NCBI RefSeq assembly: GCF_005406205.1
Contig: NZ_NXLZ01000011.1
Coordinates: forward strand, 1 to 64,000
Length of the DNA stretch: 64,000 nt
Reading direction: 5' to 3'
DNA from: Campylobacter estrildidarum
GTDB taxonomy: Bacteria > Campylobacterota > Campylobacteria > Campylobacterales > Campylobacteraceae
This document shows positions 7,823-16,212 of this stretch, in pieces; positions within the stretch are counted from its first letter, which is position 1; every line of letters starts with the position of its first letter. The translations under genes and the position numbers were made by a program. The notes beneath the pieces are model-generated. The model had not been told where the DNA came from and did no database searches. It worked only from the letters and a program-made list of their open reading frames with translations.

Positions 7823-10800
7823 CTATCCTACATATTTTTCCATAATTTTTTGGCTAATACTTTCAGAAATTATGAAATCAGTATGATAAAGCAAACACGA
7901 GCCAGTGCTAATAATTTTTAAAACAAGTTTTTTATTTCCTTTTTCGTTTGGGTTATGGGCATTTCTTGCTATATCATGAATTTCATAAATAAGTTCTCGA
8001 TTTAATCTCGAAAGATCTAATTCAATAATATTATTTTCAAATTCTTTAGGTTCAGCTGTAAATTCTTTATCATCAGGATTTTTTTTGTTTATAAATTTTT
8101 TAATTGCCTTAAAATCTTTTTCATTTAATTCTTCTATTTTTTTAATTGATCTTAGAGAAAAACTATCTATTTTACCTTCGTCTGATTTATAATTTAATAA
8201 AAATCCATAAGCTTCATTTTTAAGATTTTGATCTTTAAATATATTCTCTATTTCTTCTATATTGGATTCAAAGACAGTAACATCGAAAGTGGAGTAAAAA
8301 TCTAAAATTTCAAGTTTTCCATAGCGTTTATTATTTTTGCTCATCATAGTTTTAAAATTTTCAATTTTACCTATGCTTAAAATTTCACCGTTGCCTTTAA
8401 GAGAAGTAAAATCAATACTCTTTATATAATCAATATTTTTGAATTTTTCATAAAAACGATCTAATGGGTGTCCTGAAACATAAATTCCTAAAATTTCTTT
8501 TTCAAAATCAAGCTTCTCTATAATTTCAAATTCTTCATTTTTAACTAACAAATTCGCTTGTAAGCCTGTAGAAAGTTCATCTTCTCCAAAAAGAGAACTG
8601 GCTGCATTTTTTCTTATTTCAGACATTTTGCGAGAACTTTCTGAAAGATTTTCTAAATTATCGAATAGGCATTTTCTTGTATAACCAAATTCATCAAAGG
8701 CCCCTGCTTTGATAAGACTTTCCAAAGTTCTTTTGTTAATTTTAGCAGGTTCAATTCTATTTAAAAAATCGTTTATATCTTTAAATTCTCCACGTTCTCT
8801 TACTTCAAGTAAATTTTCAACCGCAGGAATTCCCACACTCTTAATAGCGCCGAGTCCATAAACAATAGCATCTCTCCCATCTTCTTGTTCTACCGCACTA
8901 AATTCACGTATGGCCTTATTAATAGAAGGAGGTAAAAGTTTAATATTCATTTTTTTCATCTCATCAATATAAACAGCTATCTTATCTACATTATTTTCTT
9001 CGCTAGTAAGTAAAGCTGCCATAAATTCGCTAGGATAATAAGTTTTCAAATAAGCGGTTTGAAAAGTGATAAGTGCATAAGCTGCAGAATGTGATTTATT
9101 AAAACCATAACCTGCAAATTTAACAATTAATTCCCAAAGTTCTTCTGCTTTTGTTCGATCATATCCTTGTTTTTGGGCTCCATCAGCAAATTCACTTTTA
9201 AGTTTTTTCATCTTTTCAGGATCTTTTTTACCCATAGCACGACGGACAACATCAGCACCACCTAAAGAAAATCCGCCTATGATTTGCACTATTTGCATAA
9301 CCTGTTCTTGATAAACTATAACACCGTAAGTTGGCTCAAGAATCTCCTTTAATTCATTAAAAGGATATTCTATTTTTTTAAGACCATGCTTTCTATCTAT
9401 GAAATCATCGAGCATTCCAGATTCCATAGGCCCTGGGCGATAAAGTGCCAAAACTGCGATAATATCTTCAAAGCGTTCCGGTTTTAATCTTGCGTTTAAG
9501 CTTTGCATTCCACCTGATTCTATTTGGAAAATTCCTAAAGTATTTCCACTTTGTATTGTTTTATAAACTTTAATATCATTTAAATCAATACTTTCCCAAA
9601 GTATGTCTTTATTGTAACGTTTCTTTATAAGTTTGATTGCATTATCTATTAAAGTTAAGGTCTTCAAGCCTAAAAAGTCAAATTTGATTAAATCTACATC
9701 CTCTAAATGATCCTTGGAATATTGAGTTACTAAATGTCTTTCATCATTCTTGCTTTGTCTAAAAAGAGGTGTTTTTTTCCATAAACTTTCATTAGAAATC
9801 ACTACTCCAGCCGCATGCATACCTGCATTACGATTAAGTCCCTCTAAAGCTTTAGCATACTCCCATACCTCATGACCTTTGGGATGGTGTTCTATAAATT
9901 CTTTAATTTTTGGTTCTTTATTATAAGCTGAATCTAAAGTAATTTTAAGTTCTTCAGGGATTAATTTTGCAAGCTCATCTGCATCAGAAATACTCATATC
10001 ACAAACTCTTGCAACATCTCTAATAACTCCACGTGCCAAAAGCTTACCAAAAGTAATAACTTGAGCCACTTTATCAGCTCCATATTTATCAATAACATAA
10101 TCGATAACCTCACCTCTTCGATCTTGGCAAAAATCAACATCAATATCAGGCATTGAAACACGCTCGGGATTTAAAAAGCGCTCAAAAAGTAAATTATAAG
10201 GGATAGGATCTAAATCTGTAATCTTTAAAGCATACGAGACTAAACTTCCAGCGGCCGATCCTCTTCCAGGACCTACTGGAATTCCTTTATCTTTTGCCAT
10301 TTTGATAAAATCATGAACTATAAGCATATAACCAGAAAATTTCATATTTTTAATAATTTTAATCTCAAGCTCTAGTCTATCTTTATAATTTTGGTGTTTA
10401 TCCTTATCTATAAATTCAAGTCTTTCATTTAAACCTTTACGACACAAAGTTTCAAAAACTATATCATCATTATCGAAATTAAATTCTTCTTCTTTACAAG
10501 GTAAATCAATATCGTATTCCTTGGCATATTCTCTTGCAAATTTAAAATTTGGAGGAGTTGGATTTCCTAAATTAAGTTCAAGATTGCATTTATTGGCAAT
10601 TTCTTGTGTGTTTTCAATAGCCTCTGGTATATCAGCAAAAAGCTCATTCATTTGTGCTGGGGATTTTACATAAAACTCATGTACACTATGACGTAAGCGA
10701 TCAGGATCATTAAGCTTTTTACCCATAGCAATACACATAAAAACTTCATGTGCAGCAGCCCTTTCTTTGAAGGTATAATGAGTATCATTTGTGGCAATTA

Positions 10801-11422
10801 TTTTGATATTTAATTCTTTAGAAAGTCTTATAATATCATCATCTATCATTCTTTGATCGTTAATGCCATGACGCATTATTTCTAAATAAAAGTCATCTCC
10901 AAAAACACTTTTATACCATAAAGCAGCTTCTTTTGCTGCTTCATAACCTTTGGATCCAAAACGAACATTTCTCTCGCTATAAACATTTAAATGCCAATTA
11001 ACTTCCCCTTGTAAACAAGCTGATGAACAAATTAGTCCTTCACTGTGTTTTTCTAAAAGTTTTTTATTGATACGCGGATAATAATACAAGCCTTTGATAT
11101 AACTTTGAGAGCTTAAATACATTAAATTTTGATATCCAACTTCATTTTTTGCATATAAACAAAGATGGAAACGCTGACGAGAACTTTTATCAGAAATATC
11201 TTCATGATTATGCAAATACGCCTCGATACCTATAATAGGCTTTAAGCCTTCTGAACGCATAGTTTGATAAAAATCAATTGCTCCAAACATATTGCCATGG
11301 TCTGTCATCGCTACACTTGTAGCACCTTGTTCTTTTAAAGTTTTAGCTAATTCTTTAAGTTTATTCGCCCCATCAAGCAAAGAATATTCGGTATGTAAAT
11401 GCAAATGCGTAAATTGACTCAT
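7823..11422 (-). CDS. dnaE: DNA polymerase III alpha subunit
   Basis: 1199-residue replicative polymerase. An N-terminal PHP domain begins FTHLHLHTEYSLLDG, and the C-family polymerase palm holds the catalytic PDIDVDF near residue 425 after the GPGRGSAAGSLVSY motif. Helix-hairpin-helix and OB-fold regions follow (NKRTLESLIKAGAFDEFG and the C-terminal third). Length is normal for DnaE1. A TATAAT lies at 11465-11460 on the minus strand and AAGGAT precedes the ATG. It is divergent from the selenoprotein gene at 11569. Confidence 0.97.
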   Translation of the reverse strand: MSQFTHLHLHTEYSLLDGANKLKELAKTLKEQGATSVAMTDHGNMFGAIDFYQTMRSEGLKPIIGIEAYLHNHEDISDKSSRQRFHLCLYAKNEVGYQNLMYLSSQSYIKGLYYYPRINKKLLEKHSEGLICSSACLQGEVNWHLNVYSERNVRFGSKGYEAAKEAALWYKSVFGDDFYLEIMRHGINDQRMIDDDIIRLSKELNIKIIATNDTHYTFKERAAAHEVFMCIAMGKKLNDPDRLRHSVHEFYVKSPAQMNELFADIPEAIENTQEIANKCNLELNLGNPTPPNFKFAREYAKEYDIDLPCKEEEFNFDNDDIVFETLCRKGLNERLEFIDKDKHQNYKDRLELEIKIIKNMKFSGYMLIVHDFIKMAKDKGIPVGPGRGSAAGSLVSYALKITDLDPIPYNLLFERFLNPERVSMPDIDVDFCQDRRGEVIDYVIDKYGADKVAQVITFGKLLARGVIRDVARVCDMSISDADELAKLIPEELKITLDSAYNKEPKIKEFIEHHPKGHEVWEYAKALEGLNRNAGMHAAGVVISNESLWKKTPLFRQSKNDERHLVTQYSKDHLEDVDLIKFDFLGLKTLTLIDNAIKLIKKRYNKDILWESIDLNDIKVYKTIQSGNTLGIFQIESGGMQSLNARLKPERFEDIIAVLALYRPGPMESGMLDDFIDRKHGLKKIEYPFNELKEILEPTYGVIVYQEQVMQIVQIIGGFSLGGADVVRRAMGKKDPEKMKKLKSEFADGAQKQGYDRTKAEELWELIVKFAGYGFNKSHSAAYALITFQTAYLKTYYPSEFMAALLTSEENNVDKIAVYIDEMKKMNIKLLPPSINKAIREFSAVEQEDGRDAIVYGLGAIKSVGIPAVENLLEVRERGEFKDINDFLNRIEPAKINKRTLESLIKAGAFDEFGYTRKCLFDNLENLSESSRKMSEIRKNAASSLFGEDELSTGLQANLLVKNEEFEIIEKLDFEKEILGIYVSGHPLDRFYEKFKNIDYIKSIDFTSLKGNGEILSIGKIENFKTMMSKNNKRYGKLEILDFYSTFDVTVFESNIEEIENIFKDQNLKNEAYGFLLNYKSDEGKIDSFSLRSIKKIEELNEKDFKAIKKFINKKNPDDKEFTAEPKEFENNIIELDLSRLNRELIYEIHDIARNAHNPNEKGNKKLVLKIISTGSCLLYHTDFIISESISQKIMEKYVG

Positions 11423-11459
11423 TATTTATCCTTAAAATTCTATAGCGCCTTATAACAAA

Positions 11460-11465
11460 ATTATA
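11460..11465 (-). promoter_or_regulatory. -10 box of dnaE
   Basis: TATAAT on the minus strand, 38 bases before the dnaE ATG, in the divergent intergenic region shared with selW. Confidence 0.45.
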
Positions 11466-11527
11466 TTTTTTTATCCCTGAATTTCTAAGAAATTATTTTT
11501 TAAATTTAAAATCAAGATAAATTCTAA

Positions 11528-11533
11528 TATAAT
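11528..11533 (+). promoter_or_regulatory. -10 box of the selenoprotein gene
   Basis: TATAAT on the plus strand, 35 bases before the selW ATG; an AAGGTGA ribosome site at 11553-11559 lies 9 bases before that ATG. It supports independent transcription of the short gene that follows. Confidence 0.5.
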
Positions 11534-11568
11534 GATGTCAAAATATATAAGAAAGGTGAAGTACAAAA

Positions 11569-11808
11569 ATGGAAATTAAAATTATCTATTGCAATCTTTG
11601 AAATTATCGCCCACAAGCTGCAAGGGTTGCAGAAGAATTAAAAAGTAATTTTAAAGATGTCAAAGTTGAATTTGTAATTGGAAATAAAGGTGATTTTATC
11701 GTAGAAATTGATTCTAAAATTATTTTTTCCAAAATGCAATTGATAAATTGTGAAAGCGAAAGGTTTCCTTACGATGGAGAGATAAGCAAGCTAATTAATA
11801 AAGCATAA
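11569..11808 (+). CDS. selW: Selenoprotein W-like (Rdx family), in-frame UGA read as selenocysteine
   Basis: A 79-codon frame runs from ATG 11569 to TAA 11806-11808, interrupted only by TGA at 11599-11601 (codon 11). Read through, it gives MEIKIIYCNL-U-NYRPQAARVAEEL and a body with GDFIVEID and the C-terminal FPYDGEISKLI, the SelW/SelT/SelH thioredoxin-like Rdx fold. The UGA falls exactly in the family's C-x-x-U redox motif (Cys8, Sec11). A hairpin at 11618-11632 lies 16 bases after the UGA, as expected for a bacterial SECIS. Promoter, ribosome site and terminator are all present, so this is a real gene and not a pseudogene. Biochemical role is uncertain; redox homeostasis is probable. SelA, SelB, SelD and tRNA-Sec must be encoded elsewhere. 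Confidence 0.9.
11618..11632 (+). promoter_or_regulatory. Bacterial SECIS hairpin of selW
   Basis: CTGCAA-GGG-TTGCAG forms a perfect 6-base-pair stem with a GGG loop. It starts 16 bases after the UGA codon and lies wholly inside the coding sequence. Bacterial SECIS elements bind SelB with a short apical stem and a G in the loop at this distance. Confidence 0.75.
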
Positions 11809-11826
11809 ATCTTTATGCTTTATTAA
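11795..11826. terminator. Bidirectional terminator between selW and the ArsC-like gene
   Basis: A perfect 15-base-pair inverted repeat (TTAATAAAGCATAAA / TTTATGCTTTATTAA) with a 2-base loop spans the selW stop and the gap before the convergent ArsC-like gene. T-rich sequence follows on the plus strand. Confidence 0.75.
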
Positions 11827-11829
11827 TTT

Positions 11830-12162
11830 TTATAAAAAACTCTCATATTCTTTTCCTATGTAAATTTGTCCATTTTTATCTATTATAGGACGTTTAATAC
11901 AGCTTGGATTATTCAATACAATTTGTTTTAAATCGTTTTTATCTAAATTAATAATTTTATCTTTATTTAGTCCGAGCTTTTTAGAAGTTGTACCGGCTGT
12001 ATTTATAAATTCTAAAATATCTCTTTTACTAAGCCAATCATCTAAAGTTTTCTCATCTAATTTTTTAATATCAAAAAAATCAAATTTAAGTTCTTTATTA
12101 GACAAAAAATCTTGTGCTTTTTTAACACTATTGCAATTTTTTATACCATAAAATTTTAACAT
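11830..12162 (-). CDS. ArsC/Spx/YffB-family thioredoxin-fold protein
   Basis: 110-residue ArsC-family protein. The N-terminal beta strand and C-N-S motif at residues 10-12 (FYGIKNCNSVKKA) and the C-terminal CIKRPIIDKNG loop match the YffB/Spx/ArsC fold. One Cys sits at the active-site position, with a second at CIKRP. It could be a glutathione- or thioredoxin-linked reductase or a regulator; motifs alone do not decide, and a true arsenate reductase is not implied. It overlaps the DAHP synthase gene by 7 bases and is the last gene of the long minus-strand block. Confidence 0.8.
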   Translation of the reverse strand: MLKFYGIKNCNSVKKAQDFLSNKELKFDFFDIKKLDEKTLDDWLSKRDILEFINTAGTTSKKLGLNKDKIINLDKNDLKQIVLNNPSCIKRPIIDKNGQIYIGKEYESFL

Positions 12163-13502
12163 TCTCTATTCCTTTTTAATAAGTCTGCAATTAAAAATGC
12201 AAGCTCTAAAGCTTGATCTGCATTTAATCTCGGATCGCATTGGGTTTTATAACGCTTGTTTAATTTTCTCATTGTAATATTACACGCACCACCTATGCAT
12301 TCTGTAACGTTTTGACCTGTCATCTCAAGATGTACTCCCCCAGCATAAACTCCTTCACTAATTGCAATTTCAAAAAAATTTTTTATCTCTTGAGTAATTT
12401 TATCGAATTCACGCGTCTTATAATTACCAACTTTTGTAGTATTTCCGTGCATAGGATCGATACTATAAATTAAGTTTAAACCTTCACTTTTAAGCTTAGA
12501 AAAAATTTTTGGCAAATTGTGAGCGATTTTTTCAGCTCCCATACGAAAAATAATATTTAACTTACCCTCTTCATTATTTGGATTTAAGGAGTTTGCTAAA
12601 GCGATAATATCTTCAGCGTTAATATTTGCACCCATTTTAACACCTAAAGGATTTTTCACTCCACTTAAAAAATGAACATGTGCTTCATCAAGCGCTCTGG
12701 TTCTCTCACCAATCCACAGCATATGAGCAGAACAATCATAAATTTCTCCGCTTAAACTATCTACTCTAGTTAAAGCTTCTTCGTAAGGTAAAAGTAAAGC
12801 TTCGTGTGAGGTGTAAATACTAACCTCTTTTAAGCTGGGTGTATTTTGCGTATTAATACCACAAGCTTCCATAAAATTTAAAGCTTGCGAAATTTTCTCA
12901 CTCATATCAGCATATTGTTTATGTAATTTATTTTTTTTCAAAAATCTCAAATTCCAGCGATGCACTTCATGCAAGTCCGCTAAACCACCCTTAGCAAAAC
13001 CACGTAACAAATTTAAAGTTGCAGCACTTTGATAATAAGCCTCAATCATTCTATTAGGATCAGGAATTCTAGATTTTTGTTCAAATTTAAAATCATTAAT
13101 AATATCTCCACGGTAACTAGGGAGTTGAACTCCATCAATCTCTTCAAAATCACTTGTTCTTGGCTTTGCAAATTGACCAGCTATACGACCGATTTTAACT
13201 ACAGGACATCCGCCTGCAAATGTTAAAACTATAGCCATTTGAAGCAAAATTTTAAACATATCACGTATATTAACAGCACCGAAATTTTTAAAACTTTCTG
13301 CACAATCTCCACCTTGGAGCAAAAAAGCTTCCCCTTGTGAAACTTTTACTAAAGCTTTTTTAAGTTCTTTAACCTCTCCTGCGAAAACTAAAGGTGGAAG
13401 TTTTTGAAGCTTAGATAAAACTTTATCCAAATCCTTTCGATTTGGATAAATAGGTTGCTGCTTAACAGGATAATTACGCCAAGAATTAATATCCCATTTC
13501 AT
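12156..13502 (-). CDS. aroF: 3-deoxy-7-phosphoheptulonate (DAHP) synthase, class II
   Basis: 448-residue class II (plant/mycobacterial type) DAHP synthase. It catalyses the first step of the shikimate pathway, joining phosphoenolpyruvate and erythrose 4-phosphate. Class II motifs are evident: QGGDCAESF, GRIAGQFAKPR, SYRGDIIN, WIGERTR, MGAN, DPMHGNT and GGVHLEMTGQNVTEC. Length is normal. It lies between a periplasmic protein gene and the ArsC-like gene in the same direction. Confidence 0.95.
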   Translation of the reverse strand: MKWDINSWRNYPVKQQPIYPNRKDLDKVLSKLQKLPPLVFAGEVKELKKALVKVSQGEAFLLQGGDCAESFKNFGAVNIRDMFKILLQMAIVLTFAGGCPVVKIGRIAGQFAKPRTSDFEEIDGVQLPSYRGDIINDFKFEQKSRIPDPNRMIEAYYQSAATLNLLRGFAKGGLADLHEVHRWNLRFLKKNKLHKQYADMSEKISQALNFMEACGINTQNTPSLKEVSIYTSHEALLLPYEEALTRVDSLSGEIYDCSAHMLWIGERTRALDEAHVHFLSGVKNPLGVKMGANINAEDIIALANSLNPNNEEGKLNIIFRMGAEKIAHNLPKIFSKLKSEGLNLIYSIDPMHGNTTKVGNYKTREFDKITQEIKNFFEIAISEGVYAGGVHLEMTGQNVTECIGGACNITMRKLNKRYKTQCDPRLNADQALELAFLIADLLKRNREC

Positions 13503-13518
13503 AATAAATTTTTAACTC

Positions 13519-13935
13519 TCAACTTCCTCTATAGGTAGAATAGCCAAATGGAGAAAGAGTGATTGGGACATGATAATGTTTTTGATCCTTAGAAAGCTCA
13601 AAACTAACCTCTATAAAAGGATAAAACGTATCAATTTTATGAGACATATAATAATCTTTAGTGTAAAATTTAAGCTTGTAAATTCCATTTACCCTATTTT
13701 CTGGTTTACTATAAGGTAAAAAATCGCCTATTCTTCCATCATCTTTTGTAAATTCTTCACCTATTTTCTGCCATTTTTGATTTTTTTCCATTTTATAAAG
13801 TTCTACCTTAACTTTAGGTGCAGGTTTTCCCGAAATAATATCCAAAACATGGGTACTCAATTGATACTGTGCAGCATTTAAAAATAATGGAACACTAATA
13901 ATTAAAAACGCAACAATTTTTTTAACCGAAAACAT
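13519..13935 (-). CDS. Periplasmic transthyretin-like protein (5-hydroxyisourate hydrolase family)
   Basis: 138 residues: a Sec signal peptide (about 1-21, ending NAAQ) followed by a transthyretin/HIU-hydrolase domain. The family catalytic set looks complete: His in LSTHVLD, Arg in DGRIGD, His in HYHVPITLSPFGY, and the invariant C-terminal tetrapeptide YRGS. HIU hydrolase normally acts in urate breakdown, but no purine-catabolism genes are nearby, so the substrate in this periplasmic setting is open. It sits between rplS and DAHP synthase in the same direction. Confidence 0.87.
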   Translation of the reverse strand: MFSVKKIVAFLIISVPLFLNAAQYQLSTHVLDIISGKPAPKVKVELYKMEKNQKWQKIGEEFTKDDGRIGDFLPYSKPENRVNGIYKLKFYTKDYYMSHKIDTFYPFIEVSFELSKDQKHYHVPITLSPFGYSTYRGS

Positions 13936-14050
13936 TTTTTCTCCTTAATAAATAATTTTAATACATTTTGATTATAATAAAATATTCTTAACAAATATAA
14001 TCAAATGATAAAAATTATTTAAAAAGATATTTTTTAGATGGGTAATATTA

Positions 14051-14083
14051 AATATTTACAACGATACAATCGCTGTAAATATT
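14051..14083 (-). terminator. Inverted repeat at the rplS stop
   Basis: AATATTTACA-A-CGA / TCG-C-TGTAAATATT forms a stem with one mismatch at the end of rplS on the minus strand. No clear T-run follows, so it may be a partial terminator or RNA-stabilising structure separating the ribosomal block from the genes below. Confidence 0.45.
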
Positions 14084-14438
14084 ATTTTTTAAGTTCTTTA
14101 ATACGAGCTGCTTTACCGCGTCTATCTCTAAGATAAAATAATCTTGCACGACGAACGCGACCTTTTCTTAATACACTTATATTTTCTAAGCTTTCACTAT
14201 AAATTGGAAAAATTCTTTCAACACCTACATTATTAGCGCCAATTTTGCGAACTATAAAGGTTTCATCAACTCCATTACCTCTTCTAGCAATACAAACTCC
14301 TTCAAAATTTTGAATCCTTGTTTTATCTCCTTCTTTAATACGAATAGCAAGTTTTAAAGTATCGCCTGCACGAAAATCCGGAATATTTTTACCTTCGATT
14401 TGTTTAGCTTCAAATTGTTCTATATATTTATTTTTCAT
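14082..14438 (-). CDS. rplS: 50S ribosomal protein L19
   Basis: 118-residue L19. The conserved [35 protein letters not shown] and [20 protein letters not shown] segments cover the full length. It is the last gene of the conserved rpsP-KH-rimM-trmD-rplS translation cluster, 10 bases after trmD, with a normal AAGGAA ribosome site. Confidence 0.98.
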   Translation of the reverse strand: MKNKYIEQFEAKQIEGKNIPDFRAGDTLKLAIRIKEGDKTRIQNFEGVCIARRGNGVDETFIVRKIGANNVGVERIFPIYSESLENISVLRKGRVRRARLFYLRDRRGKAARIKELKK

Positions 14439-14448
14439 AAAAAATTCC

Positions 14449-15153
14449 TTATTTTTTGCGTTTATATTCTAAAAATAAATCTGGACGAAAAAATTTAGTT
14501 TTACAAAACGCTAAAGTAGTTTTTAAAGCTGTAATTTTAGCGTGATTACCCTTTAAAAACTCTGAAGGAGTATAAAAATGTTTAAATTTATTTTCAAAAA
14601 CAAAAGGTTTTGCAAAAGATGGAGCTTCTAATAAATTATCTTCAAAGCTTTCCTCTTCTAAGCTATCTGCATTGCCTAAAACTCCACTTACATTCCTTAA
14701 AATTGCATCACACAATACCAAAGCTGGAAGTTCACCTCCAGTTAAAACAAAGTCTCCTATGCTAAAAACTTCATTGGCAAAAATTTCTATCACTCTTTCA
14801 TCAATACCTTCATATCTGCCACATACAAAAACGATATGTTCTTTTTTGCTCAATCTTTTTGCATCTTTTTGCTGAAAAAGCTTTGCACTTGGGGTTAAAA
14901 AAACAAAATGCGATTTTTTTTCATTTTGTTTTATAAAATTTAAAGTGTTGTATAATGGCTCAATTTGCATCAAAAGTCCGGCTCCACCGCCTATTTTATA
15001 ATCATCTACTTTATGGTAAGAATTTATAGTATAATCTCTTGGATTATAAAACTCTATTTCAAAAAGATTTTTTCTTCTTGCTTTTGCCAAAATAGAATCT
15101 TGAAAATAAAATTCAAGTAGATTAGGGAATAAAGAAACGAAACTAAATTTCAT
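14449..15153 (-). CDS. trmD: tRNA (guanine-N1)-methyltransferase TrmD
   Basis: 234-residue SPOUT-class methyltransferase making m1G37. The SAM-knot motifs [21 protein letters not shown] and [15 protein letters not shown] are all present. I choose ATG 15153 ([12 protein letters not shown]), which overlaps the rimM stop as ATGA. An upstream in-frame ATG would add 12 unrelated residues. The coupling with rimM is typical of this operon. Confidence 0.96.
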   Translation of the reverse strand: MKFSFVSLFPNLLEFYFQDSILAKARRKNLFEIEFYNPRDYTINSYHKVDDYKIGGGAGLLMQIEPLYNTLNFIKQNEKKSHFVFLTPSAKLFQQKDAKRLSKKEHIVFVCGRYEGIDERVIEIFANEVFSIGDFVLTGGELPALVLCDAILRNVSGVLGNADSLEEESFEDNLLEAPSFAKPFVFENKFKHFYTPSEFLKGNHAKITALKTTLAFCKTKFFRPDLFLEYKRKK

Positions 15154-15686
15154 GAATTTTCCAAAATTGAAAAAGCATCTTGGGTGCAAAAAATGCTTTT
15201 TTTTCCTATATCTATATCAGTTATAAATTTGTCCATATAAGGAATAAAAAATGTTTTAGCATAAAGATCAACAAAAATTTCGCTTGTTTGAATTTCAAAT
15301 AAAAATGAACTTCCGACCTCTAAAATATCGATTACCCTTCCTAAATTTTGTTCCTTATAAAATACTTGGCATTTTAAAATATCAAAATAAAAAAATTCAT
15401 CTTTTTTTAATTTGCAGGTTTTTCGCGTAGTTTCAATGCTTTGATATAAGATCGTATTGACAAGATCTTTTGCTTTTTCAATATCCTCATAGTTTTCAAA
15501 TAATACAGAAGAATTTGAAGGATTATAAAATTTTATTGTTATTTTTTTCTGACCCTTCTTAATAAAAAAAGAAGAGCCCTTTTTAAATTGAGATGCAAAA
15601 TCGCTAAGATTATGAAGTTTTATATAGCCCTTAAGGCCGATAGTTTTTCCAAGCTTTGCAACTTGAACAAAATCGTTTTCACTCAA
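15150..15686 (-). CDS. rimM: 16S rRNA processing protein RimM
   Basis: 178-residue ribosome maturation factor for the 30S head. The N-terminal RimM barrel begins [18 protein letters not shown], and a C-terminal PRC-barrel ends [17 protein letters not shown]. It overlaps the KH gene by 8 bases and trmD by 4. Confidence 0.94.
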   Translation of the reverse strand: MSENDFVQVAKLGKTIGLKGYIKLHNLSDFASQFKKGSSFFIKKGQKKITIKFYNPSNSSVLFENYEDIEKAKDLVNTILYQSIETTRKTCKLKKDEFFYFDILKCQVFYKEQNLGRVIDILEVGSSFLFEIQTSEIFVDLYAKTFFIPYMDKFITDIDIGKKSIFCTQDAFSILENS

Positions 15687-15921
15687 GCGCTTTAACCGTT
15701 ACACGATAACTTGTTGCATCTTTACTCTTAAAAGCAGATACAAAAGTCTTAATCGCATTGATCATTTTTCCATTTTTACCAATGAGTTTTCCTGTATCGG
15801 CTTTATCAACATAAAGTATAATTTCAGCAAAATTCTCGCCAAGCTCAATTCTTTCAGTTGAAATTTTATTCGGATAATCTACTATAAGCTTAGCATATTC
15901 TTTTAAAAAATTCTCAACCAT
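15679..15921 (-). CDS. KH-domain RNA-binding protein (KhpA-like)
   Basis: 80-residue single KH domain with the [11 protein letters not shown] loop that contacts RNA (GxxG motif G-K-N-G). It lies between rpsP and rimM, the usual place of KhpA/YlqC. The family binds small RNAs or ribosomal RNA, and its exact role in Campylobacter is not evident. Confidence 0.9.
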   Translation of the reverse strand: MVENFLKEYAKLIVDYPNKISTERIELGENFAEIILYVDKADTGKLIGKNGKMINAIKTFVSAFKSKDATSYRVTVKALE

Positions 15922-15923
15922 AA

Positions 15924-16151
15924 TTATTTACTAGTAATTGAAGCAACTTTATCGCTTAACTTAGCACCTACGCTTTTCCAGTAAGCTAAACGTTCAGAAT
16001 CAAACTTAATCACTTCAGGTTCAACCATAGGATTATAATATCCTATACTTTCTATCCAGCCACCATCACGGCGTTTTCTACTATCAGTTACTACTATACG
16101 ATAAAATGGCCTTTTTGTTCTTCCCATTCTTGTAAGTCTAATTACTGTCAT
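15924..16151 (-). CDS. rpsP: 30S ribosomal protein S16
   Basis: 75-residue S16. It begins [21 protein letters not shown], and includes [19 protein letters not shown], the full family signature. It is followed after 2 bases by the KH gene and preceded 61 bases upstream by ffh. Confidence 0.98.
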   Translation of the reverse strand: MTVIRLTRMGRTKRPFYRIVVTDSRKRRDGGWIESIGYYNPMVEPEVIKFDSERLAYWKSVGAKLSDKVASITSK

Positions 16152-16212
16152 TATTTCTCCTTAAAAATAAAATTTTATTTATAAATATTACAAAATATTT
16201 ATAAATAAAATT

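Noticed and set aside
11599-11601. TGA in selW read as a stop making a pseudogene
   Set aside because: The frame stays open for 68 further codons with SelW-like features and a SECIS hairpin at the right distance.
13029-13226. 65-residue plus-strand frame inside the DAHP synthase gene
   Set aside because: It is antisense shadow of a highly conserved gene, without a ribosome site or family features.
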